From contig CAXBQV010000086.1 of the NCBI GenBank assembly GCA_963978265.1, positions 1 to 7,305 on the forward strand: 7,305 nt of DNA, given 5' to 3'. The position numbers and the translations under genes are program-made. Of this stretch, positions 1 through 5,590 are shown piece by piece (position 1 is the stretch's first letter; each line of letters opens with the position of its first letter). Source of the DNA: JAKALQ01 sp963978265. Lineage in GTDB: Bacteria > Actinomycetota > Actinomycetes > S36-B12 > UBA5976. Below the pieces are notes generated by a model. It had not been told where the DNA came from. It searched no databases and worked only from the letters and a program-made list of their open reading frames with translations.

Positions 1-195
1 GTGCTGCGATTGCTCCAGGCGTGCATGGTGGCGCACTGGATGAGCACGTCACCCGCCTTGAGCAGCGTTTCGTTCTCTTCCATCACGGCATAGATCTCGC
101 CCGAGAGCACGATGGCGTAGTCGACGGTCGAGGTGGTGTGCATCATCGGATGGCGCTTGGCACTCGCGTCGCGCGCAAGCGCGGCCGCGCCGCCA
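1..195 (-). pseudogene. Cupin-domain protein, internal fragment running off the left edge
   Basis: Read on the minus strand, the frame that runs off position 1 gives a clear cupin pattern. There is a His-rich entry (RHPMMHTTSTVDYAIVLSGE), then a turn, then LLKAGDVLIQ and a MHAWSNRS ending. This matches the small cupin_2 family, in which two glycine-containing motifs form a beta barrel that often binds a metal through histidines. The first histidines and the later H of MHAWSN could be such ligands. The usual residue before that last His in relatives is G-T-N, whereas here it is A-T-M. No start codon with a ribosome site is visible. Upstream of about position 195 the frame stays open, but the sequence becomes Ala/Val-rich and stops looking like a cupin, so the 5' boundary is approximate. 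The substrate is unknown. The piece is truncated on the N-terminal side by a junction with the ResB fragment, and on the other side only by the window edge. Confidence 0.65.
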
Positions 196-243
196 ACTGG
201 GATTGTCGCGGCAACTGGTGCAGTGACGCGTTCGCTGCCTGGG

Positions 244-579
244 ATTGCCACGGCAGAAATCAAGAACGCGCTGCGTCGTCGGCGGCAATCGGCAGGTGAC
301 GGCTGGTTCACGGTTGAGCTCGGCATGCTGCGGGAGACCGGCAACCTGGTGTTCCACGCGTCGCTGCTGGGCGTGCTGCTTGCAATCGCAGCGGGTACCA
401 CTCTCGGCTACCACGGTCAGGTGATCGTGCGCGAACATTCCGGCTTCTCCAATGTGATCGCGCAGTACGACTCCTTTGGCAGCGGCCGTTGGTTCCAGAC
501 CAGTTCGATGCAGCCGTTCACCGTCACGCTCTCAGACATGAAGGTCGCTTACCAGGAAACCGGAGCGCAGGCCGGCAGC
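244..579 (+). pseudogene. ResB-like cytochrome c biogenesis protein, internal fragment
   Basis: This plus-strand stretch encodes about 110 residues resembling the actinobacterial ResB family, the membrane partner of ResC/CcsA in system II cytochrome c maturation. Recognisable parts are the segment GMLRETGNLVFHASLLGVLL, which is a conserved entry into a membrane helix with a family histidine, then the remainder of that hydrophobic helix. After it comes an extracytoplasmic part with GQVIVREHSGFSNVIAQYDS and QPFTVTLSDMKVAYQETGAQ. Full-length ResB proteins are roughly 450-550 residues, so most of both ends is missing. The reading frame is open from 133 to 753, but the residues before about 244 and after about 579 do not look like ResB. 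I therefore do not call the whole open frame a gene. It is the only plausible coding stretch on the plus strand and no ResC/CcsA gene is nearby. It is either a chimeric join or gene debris. Confidence 0.7.
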
Positions 580-633
580 GCCTCGGATGTGGCGGTGCGC
601 CATGTGGCCGAGCGTCTGGCCAAGCGCTTCGGC
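580..633. other. Unassigned segment between the ResB-like and thiolase-like fragments
   Basis: I cannot assign this stretch to a family on either strand. The plus frame that continues from ResB reads ASDVAVRHVAERLAKRFGA, a plausible amphipathic helix. The minus frame that continues from the thiolase piece reads AEALGQTLGHMAHRHI. Neither continues the family expected from its neighbour, so at least one sequence junction, and possibly two, lies here. Confidence 0.4.
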
Positions 634-720
634 GCCGCCATCGGTGAAGGCGCTCTTAAGTTTCGCGAGGCCCTCGACCGTTGTGTCCGGGCGCATGCCC
701 TCATCGCGCGAGACCGTTCT
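634..720 (-). pseudogene. Thiolase (acetyl-CoA acyltransferase)-like short fragment
   Basis: In one minus-strand frame, 29 residues resemble the middle of a thiolase: RTVSRDEGMRPDTTVEGLAK followed by LKSAFTDGG. In thiolases this D-E-x-x-R-x-x-T-T-x-E-x-L-x-x-L-x-x-A-F segment comes just before the T-A-G-N-S-S motif, which should follow directly. Here the match ends exactly where that motif should begin, and the sequence becomes unrecognisable. No catalytic Cys or His region of the enzyme is present. The piece is short, so the assignment rests on one characteristic motif. It is flanked on the left by about 50 unassigned bases next to the ResB fragment, and on the right by the junction that ends the GMC oxidoreductase. 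It cannot be functional as it stands. Confidence 0.5.
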
Positions 721-736
721 CGCCTTGGGGCTGGGT

Positions 737-775
737 GCCCGACGGACCGATGATCGCCGTCAATGCGTGAGCCTG
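737..775 (-). other. Possible ABC-transporter P-loop scrap at a junction
   Basis: One minus-strand frame reads QAHALTAIIGPSG, which looks like the lead-in strand and start of a Walker A motif of an ABC transporter ATPase (usual continuation S/C-G-K-S-T). The lysine-containing half is absent and the frame reads TQPQGENG instead. The 13-residue match is very short and partly overlaps the end of the GMC reading frame, so chance resemblance is quite possible. I list it because it falls exactly at the point where the GMC similarity ends. Confidence 0.2.
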
Positions 776-1233
776 AAAGTGTGACCGACGCCGAGGTCGT
801 GTGCGACATCCTGCATGACGTCGTCCGCCGGCGACATGAACTCGTTCTGTACGACACCGAGCATGCGCGACGCCTGGTCGTACCACGGGTCGAGCTCCTC
901 ACCCCAATTGGTGATGTGCGACCACTGCTCATCAGCGAAGTAGGACGCCGGCGGCTTGTACAACGTGTTTGCGTACACGAGTGAACCGCCACCGACACCC
1001 GCGCCGCAGAGGACCACGGTGTCGGGCAGGAAGTGGATGCGCTGGATGCCCTTCAGCCCCAACTTCGGGAAGAAGAGAAAGCGCCGGAGGTCCCACGAGG
1101 TGGCCGGGAAGTCCTTGTCCTCGAACCGCGCCCCGGCTTCGAGCACGGCGACCGAGTAGCCCTTCTCGACAAGCCGCAGCGCAGCGACGGATCCGCCGAA
1201 TCCGGATCCGACGATGACGACGTCGTACTTCAC
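760..1233 (-). CDS. GMC-family FAD oxidoreductase (cholesterol-oxidase-like), truncated after the N-terminal FAD domain
   Basis: The product begins MKYDVVIVGSGFGGSVAALR, a classic beta-alpha-beta dinucleotide-binding fold with G-x-G-x-x-G at residues 9-14, followed by E32 at the end of the second strand for the FAD ribose. Residues 77-90 (GAGVGGGSLVYANT) are the second conserved FAD-contact motif of GMC and cholesterol oxidases. Relatives of ChoD are roughly 500-580 residues and oxidise sterol-like or other alcohols. Here only about 156 residues remain, ending HTFRLT before an immediate stop, so the substrate-binding and catalytic His/Asn regions are missing. The start is a GTG that overlaps the aldehyde dehydrogenase stop as GTGA, with a GGGGATC ribosome-binding sequence upstream, which suggests translational coupling. 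The family is clear; the substrate is not. The truncation coincides with the start of the patchwork region, so the true gene is probably full length. Confidence 0.85.
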   Translation of the reverse strand: MKYDVVIVGSGFGGSVAALRLVEKGYSVAVLEAGARFEDKDFPATSWDLRRFLFFPKLGLKGIQRIHFLPDTVVLCGAGVGGGSLVYANTLYKPPASYFADEQWSHITNWGEELDPWYDQASRMLGVVQNEFMSPADDVMQDVAHDLGVGHTFRLTH

Positions 1234-2786
1234 TTGATCCCCAGCAGCTTCAGGATCCGCACGGCACGTGAGGCCAATATCGCCCAGGTTTCGTCGGAGA
1301 ACCGACCGGGCGCGAGCGGGAGCCACCGTGACTGGGTGGCTACCGTCTGCGCCTCCGTGTACTTGAGGAGTCCGTCGACGCCATGTCGACGTCCGACGCC
1401 ACTCGACTTCATGCCGCCCATCGGCGCATCGACACTTGCGTAGGCCGCGCCGAAGGCTTCGTTGATGTTCACCGCTCCGACGTGTAGGCGCTTCGCGAGC
1501 GCTGCAGCTTTGCGCTTGTCTCGGGCGACGATCGAGGCACTCAGGCCGTAGTCGGTATCGTTCACTCGCGCGACCAGTTCATCCTCGGTCGTGTAGGTGT
1601 AGAGCGTGCAGAGCGGACCGAACGTTTCGGTCTTGCATACAAGCATGTCGTCGGAGACGTTTGTCAGCACGGTCGGCGCGAACATGAGCGGTCCCAAGTC
1701 AGGACGTGCAACGCCACCCGTGAGCACCACTGCGCCCTTGCCGACGGCGTCGGTGATGTGCTGTTTCGTGCGTTCGAGTTGGCTGCTGCTGATGAGCGGA
1801 CCCATGTCCGCACCCCACCCGATGACCGAGCCCAGCGACATACGTTCCACTGCCTCGACGAACGCATCGGTGAACGCACGTTCGCGCGCTGCCGGCACAA
1901 GAATGCGCTCGGTACCGATACACAGCTGTCCAGCGTTCGCAAATGCGCCGCGCACCGCAACGTCGACGGCGTGCTCGAGATCCCCATCCGGCATCACGAT
2001 GCACGAGTTCTTGCCGCCGAGTTCGAGGGAGTAGCCGACGAGTCGTTCACCGGCGCGGGCAGCAACGATCCGACCTGTGCGGGTGGAACCGGTGAACATG
2101 ATGTAATCCGCGCGCTCGGTGATGAACGGTCCAACCACCGGGCCCTCGCCGACGATGATGCGCACAACATGCTTCGGAAGGCCCGCCGCGTACAGCAGAT
2201 CGATCGCCATCAGCGCGGTGAGCGTTGTCTGGAGGTCCGGCTTCAGCACCACCGTGTTTCCCGCGATGATGGCGGGAAGCAGATCGGTGACCGCCAGTGT
2301 CAGTGGGTAGTTCCACGGTGAGATGACGCCCACGACGCCAATCGGATGCTGTTCTTCGCGCACCCTCGTGACAAGTGGGAACGCGCCACGCCGCTTCGTG
2401 GATTCGAGGAGTTGCGGTGCGGTGGTGACGTAGTAGCGGCAGACGTTTGCGATGTCGAGTACTTCATCCATTGCGCTCGTGCGCGCCTTGCCGTTCTCCC
2501 ACTGCACGACGTCGCACAGCGCGGATTGCTCGTCGAGCACGAGATCGTGGAACTTCTCGATGATCGTCAGTCGATCAGCGAGCGGTGTGGCGGCCCAGGC
2601 CGGTTGCGCTGCGCGAGCTTCGGCGAACGCCCGATCGGCGTCGGCCTCGGTGCTGTGGGGAACCGCAACCATCGGTTGCAGATCGAGTGGCGAGAGTTGG
2701 GTGGTGCGGTGCGCCGAAGGTGACGCAACGATGTGACCGATCAGCCGGTCGATCTCAGCCCAGTCGAAGTCGGGACGGGTGCTCAC
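1230..2786 (-). CDS. gabD2: Succinic semialdehyde dehydrogenase-like aldehyde dehydrogenase (GabD2 type)
   Basis: This is a complete NAD(P)+-dependent aldehyde dehydrogenase of 518 residues. Visible family elements, counted from the chosen start, are the SPWNYP oxyanion Asn at N159, the cofactor lysine in VVLKPD at K182, the Rossmann motif FTGSTRTG (233-238), the general base Glu in LELGGKN at E255, the nucleophilic Cys in NAGQLCIGTERI at C289 and the cofactor-binding ETFGP at E387. The pattern through APMGGMKSSGVGRRHG and the KYTEAQT ending closely resembles mycobacterial GabD2. That enzyme oxidises succinic semialdehyde to succinate in the cytosol, so this substrate is likely but not proven. 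The frame is open up to 2861, but the added residues overlap guaB3 and are Ser/Arg-rich. A GTG at 2786 gives a sensible N-terminus 16 bases after the guaB3 stop. No clear Shine-Dalgarno sequence precedes it, so the start is only moderately sure. Confidence 0.88.
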   Translation of the reverse strand: MSTRPDFDWAEIDRLIGHIVASPSAHRTTQLSPLDLQPMVAVPHSTEADADRAFAEARAAQPAWAATPLADRLTIIEKFHDLVLDEQSALCDVVQWENGKARTSAMDEVLDIANVCRYYVTTAPQLLESTKRRGAFPLVTRVREEQHPIGVVGVISPWNYPLTLAVTDLLPAIIAGNTVVLKPDLQTTLTALMAIDLLYAAGLPKHVVRIIVGEGPVVGPFITERADYIMFTGSTRTGRIVAARAGERLVGYSLELGGKNSCIVMPDGDLEHAVDVAVRGAFANAGQLCIGTERILVPAARERAFTDAFVEAVERMSLGSVIGWGADMGPLISSSQLERTKQHITDAVGKGAVVLTGGVARPDLGPLMFAPTVLTNVSDDMLVCKTETFGPLCTLYTYTTEDELVARVNDTDYGLSASIVARDKRKAAALAKRLHVGAVNINEAFGAAYASVDAPMGGMKSSGVGRRHGVDGLLKYTEAQTVATQSRWLPLAPGRFSDETWAILASRAVRILKLLGIK

Positions 2787-2802
2787 GTCGGCAGCGTAGG
2801 GC

Positions 2803-3915
2803 CTAGGCGCGATCGACGATGATCTCGCACCGCTGGAAATCCTTGACCGTGGTGTAGCCACACGTGGCCATGGCTTTCTTGAGCGCTCCGGTGAGGTTCA
2901 TGGTGCCGTCTGCAGTGTGCGACGGCCCCACGACGATGTCATGCAGGGAGCCGATGGTGCCGAGTTCGACGACCTCGCCGCGCGGCAATTCGGCGTGCGC
3001 TGCTTCACGCCCCCAGTGGCGTCCGTTGCCCGGCGCTTCGATCGCCCTCGCCAGCGGCGAACCGACCATCACGGCATCGGCCCCGCAGGCAAGCGCCTTC
3101 GCCATGTCGCCGCTGCGGCCCATCGCGCCGTCGGCGATCACCTGCACGTAGCGGCCACCCGATTCCTCGAGGTATTCGCGGCGGGCCGCTGCCACCTCGG
3201 CGACCGCAGTGGCCATCGGGACCCGGACACCGAGCACATCGCGCGACGTGTGTGTGGCGCCGCCACCGAAACCGACGAGCACGCCGGCTGCACCGGCACG
3301 CATGAGATGCATTGCCGCCTTGTGCGATGCAACACCGCCGACAATGACCGGGGTGTCGAGCTGGTAGATGAAGTCCTTCAGATTGAGCGACTCGCTCTTC
3401 TCGGAGACATGCTCAGCAGAAACCGTGGTGCCGCGGATGACGAAGATGTCGAGCCCCGCCTTGATAACGGCATCGTGGTGCACTGCAGCAGCTTGGGGTG
3501 AGAGTGCACCGGCCACTGCGATACCGGCGTCACGCAATTGGCTGACGCGCTCGCGCATGAGGTCGGCGTCGACGGGTGCCGCATACAACTCCTGCAATCG
3601 CTTCACACCGACCGAGCCCTTGAGCGATGCAAGTTCGTTCAGCGCGGTCGACGGATCCTCGAGTCGCGTCCAGAGTCCTTCGAGGTCGAGGACGGCGAGT
3701 CCGCCGAGCTTCGAGTACTCGATGACGGTCGCAGGTGATGCGATCGAGTCCATCGGCGCCATCATGATCGGGTGCTCGAACTCGTACGCATCGATCTTCC
3801 ACGTGAGCGTCACATCGGCCGCATCGCGCACCCGCTTCATCGGCACGAGCGCGACGTCGTCGAAGCTGTACGCACGCGAGGCATGCTTGGAGCGGCCGAT
3901 TTCGATGCTTGTCAT
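2803..3915 (-). CDS. guaB3: GuaB3-family IMP dehydrogenase-related protein
   Basis: The 370-residue product is a TIM-barrel protein of the IMP dehydrogenase/GMP reductase family. The N-terminus (YSFDDVALVP) and HPIMMAPMDSIASP (48-61) align with the start of guaB. IVGGVASHKAA, ADGAMGRSGDMAKALACGAD and the end NLTGALKKAMATCGY fill the barrel. It has no CBS pair: the barrel continues directly where guaB carries about 110 extra residues. The active-site loop equivalent to GPGSICTTR is GGGATHTSR, so the catalytic Cys is replaced, probably by H222. No Arg-Tyr flap dyad (RYF in guaB) is visible. Family knowledge: cyanobacterial GuaB3 was reported to act as an unusual IMP dehydrogenase, whereas the function of the actinobacterial members was described as unknown. 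It starts 11 bases after the guaB stop with a G-rich ribosome site (GGGGG), so the two are co-transcribed and probably coupled. A purine nucleotide ligand is a reasonable inference; the reaction is not. Confidence 0.9.
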   Translation of the reverse strand: MTSIEIGRSKHASRAYSFDDVALVPMKRVRDAADVTLTWKIDAYEFEHPIMMAPMDSIASPATVIEYSKLGGLAVLDLEGLWTRLEDPSTALNELASLKGSVGVKRLQELYAAPVDADLMRERVSQLRDAGIAVAGALSPQAAAVHHDAVIKAGLDIFVIRGTTVSAEHVSEKSESLNLKDFIYQLDTPVIVGGVASHKAAMHLMRAGAAGVLVGFGGGATHTSRDVLGVRVPMATAVAEVAAARREYLEESGGRYVQVIADGAMGRSGDMAKALACGADAVMVGSPLARAIEAPGNGRHWGREAAHAELPRGEVVELGTIGSLHDIVVGPSHTADGTMNLTGALKKAMATCGYTTVKDFQRCEIIVDRA

Positions 3916-3926
3916 GATGCCCCCGT

Positions 3927-5438
3927 TCAGCGACCGTGGTAGTTCGGTGCTTCGACCGTCATCTGGATGTCGTGCGGATGGCTTTCCTTGAGACCGGCGG
4001 CGGTGATGCGAACGAAACGACCACGCTCCTGCAGTTCCGGAATCGTCTGGGTGCCCGCGTATCCCATGGATGCGCGCAGGCCCCCGACGAGTTGGTGGGC
4101 AACGCCTGCGAGCGGGCCGCGGTACGGCACCTGGCCCTCGATCCCCTCCGGCACCAGCTTGTCGTCGGAGAGCACGTCGTCCTGGAAGTAGCGATCCTTC
4201 GAGTAGGAGCGCGCCTGTCCGCGTGACTGCATGGCACCGAGCGACCCCATGCCGCGGTAGGTCTTGAACTGCTTGCCATTGACGAACACGAGTTCCCCCG
4301 GCGCTTCCTCGCAGCCGGCGAGCAGCGATCCGAGCATCACCGTGTCCGCACCGGCAACGAGCGCCTTCGCGATGTCACCGGAGTACTGCAGTCCGCCGTC
4401 GCCGATCACCGGCACACCGGCCTTGCGTGCCGCCTGCGCCGCGCTGAAGATGGCGGTGACCTGCGGGACGCCCACGCCGGCAACGACGCGCGTCGTGCAG
4501 ATGGAGCCGGGGCCGACTCCAACCTTCACACCGTCCGCGCCGGCGTCGATCAATGCCTGGGCGGCGGACGCGGTTGCGATGTTGCCACCGATGACGTCGA
4601 TCTTCGAGTTCGCCTTGATCTTCGCCACCATGTCGGTGACTGCGACCGAGTGGCCGTGCGCCGTATCAACGACGACGAAGTCGACGCCGGCTTCGACGAG
4701 TGTCATCGCGCGCGTGAACGCATCCTCGCCGACTCCGACGGCGGCGCCGACGGAGAGACGGCCCTCGCCATCCTTCGTCGCATTCGGGTACTTGTCGGAC
4801 TTCGTGAAGTCCTTGACGGTGATGAGGCCCTTGAGTCGATTGTTGCCGTCGACTATCGGGATCTTCTCCACCTTGTGCTTGCGCATGAGTGCGAGTGCAT
4901 CGTCCGACGAGACACCAACCGGCGCGGTAACAAGCGGCATCGTCGTCATCACATCGCGCACGAGCGCGGCGCGGTTGTCTTCGAACTGCATGTCGCGGTT
5001 GGTGACAATGCCGATGAGCACATTGTCGGCGTCGACGACCGGGAGTCCGGAGATCCGGTAACGGCCGCACATCTGGTCGACCTCGGCGAGGGTGTTGTCC
5101 GGGCCGCAGGTGACCGGGTTCGTGATCATGCCGGCCTCGGAGCGCTTCACGAGGTCGACCTGGCTCGCCTGGTCCTCGATTGCGAGATTGCGGTGCAGGA
5201 CCCCGACGCCGCCCTGTCGGGCCATGGCAATCGCCATGCGCGCTTCGGTGACGGTGTCCATCGCGGACGACACGAGCGGAATGCGCAACGTGATGTTGCG
5301 CGACAGCCGGGTGGAGGTGTCGACGTCGCTCGGGAGGACGCGGCTCTCGTCGGGCAGGAGCAGCACGTCGTCGTAGGTGAGGCCGAGCAGGCCGAATTTG
5401 GTGGCGAATGCCTCGTCAGTGCCGGGCAAGAACTCCAT
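3927..5438 (-). CDS. guaB: Inosine-5'-monophosphate dehydrogenase
   Basis: GuaB oxidises IMP to XMP with NAD+, the committed cytosolic step toward GMP. The 503-residue product has the expected length and order: N-terminal barrel (FGLLGLTYDDVLLLPDESRV at 17-34), two CBS domains at about 105-155 and 165-215 that usually bind adenine nucleotides and tune activity, and then the rest of the barrel. The catalytic loop VGVGPGSICTTR places the nucleophilic Cys at C314. IMP-binding motifs are GDGGLQYSGD (346-355) and YRGMGSLGAM (394-403). The mobile flap holds the Arg-Tyr dyad at R416-Y417 (DRYFQ). The C-terminus HPHDIQMTVEAPNY is typical. The ATG at 5438 is preferred to an in-frame TTG six bases upstream because a GGAAGG ribosome site lies six bases before the ATG and would directly abut the TTG. 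It heads the cluster that continues into guaB3. Confidence 0.97.
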   Translation of the reverse strand: MEFLPGTDEAFATKFGLLGLTYDDVLLLPDESRVLPSDVDTSTRLSRNITLRIPLVSSAMDTVTEARMAIAMARQGGVGVLHRNLAIEDQASQVDLVKRSEAGMITNPVTCGPDNTLAEVDQMCGRYRISGLPVVDADNVLIGIVTNRDMQFEDNRAALVRDVMTTMPLVTAPVGVSSDDALALMRKHKVEKIPIVDGNNRLKGLITVKDFTKSDKYPNATKDGEGRLSVGAAVGVGEDAFTRAMTLVEAGVDFVVVDTAHGHSVAVTDMVAKIKANSKIDVIGGNIATASAAQALIDAGADGVKVGVGPGSICTTRVVAGVGVPQVTAIFSAAQAARKAGVPVIGDGGLQYSGDIAKALVAGADTVMLGSLLAGCEEAPGELVFVNGKQFKTYRGMGSLGAMQSRGQARSYSKDRYFQDDVLSDDKLVPEGIEGQVPYRGPLAGVAHQLVGGLRASMGYAGTQTIPELQERGRFVRITAAGLKESHPHDIQMTVEAPNYHGR

Positions 5439-5444
5439 CGTCAA

Positions 5445-5450
5445 CCTTCC
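5445..5450 (-). promoter_or_regulatory. Ribosome-binding site of guaB
   Basis: GGAAGG on the minus strand lies six bases before the ATG at 5438. It decides between this ATG and the alternative TTG at 5444, which would have no spacer. Confidence 0.7.
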
Positions 5451-5470
5451 GCGTCTGCGGCAATCCTAGG

Positions 5471-5506
5471 GAAAAGACCGAGGGGCACCCAGACGGATGC
5501 CCCTCG
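5471..5506 (-). terminator. Rho-independent terminator after groEL
   Basis: On the minus strand a 12-pair GC-rich stem (CGAGGGGCATCC pairing with GGGTGCCCCTCG, one G-U pair) closes a 4-base loop (GTCT). It is followed by GGTCTTTTCCC, a short T-rich run. It lies about 84 bases after the groEL stop and 32 bases before the guaB start, so it should separate the groEL transcript from the guaB cluster. A weaker inverted repeat (5560-5580, GGCCGAGC/GCTCGGGCC) lies just after the groEL stop. Confidence 0.82.
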
Positions 5507-5590
5507 AACGTTGCTGAGTGCGGGTGATCGCTCCGCTCAACACTTCGTCGTCGCTCGGACGGCCCGAGCAGGCTCGGCCGCCGCTTGCGC

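Noticed and set aside
133..753. A 206-codon plus-strand open frame as one complete gene
   Set aside because: Only the middle (about 244-579) looks like ResB. The first part lies antisense to the cupin fragment and the last part antisense to the thiolase fragment. The ATG lacks a ribosome site.
1234..1326. An extended GMC oxidoreductase start at 1326
   Set aside because: The FAD-binding strand begins right after the GTG at 1233, as in relatives; upstream residues are antisense-like readings of the aldehyde dehydrogenase C-terminus in another frame.
2802..2807. Two CCTAGG palindromes (here and at 5465-5470) near gene ends
   Set aside because: Six-base palindromes occur by chance at this length and the two have no shared flanking sequence.
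2787..2861. An extended aldehyde dehydrogenase N-terminus starting at the ATG at 2861
   Set aside because: The extra 25 residues are Ser/Arg-rich, overlap the conserved end of guaB3 in another frame, and are not expected in the family.
5463..5468. TAGGAT on the minus strand as a -10 box for a guaB promoter
   Set aside because: The hexamer is plausible and well placed, but the -35 position would fall within the terminator stem and shows no TTGACA-like sequence. One weak hexamer is not enough.
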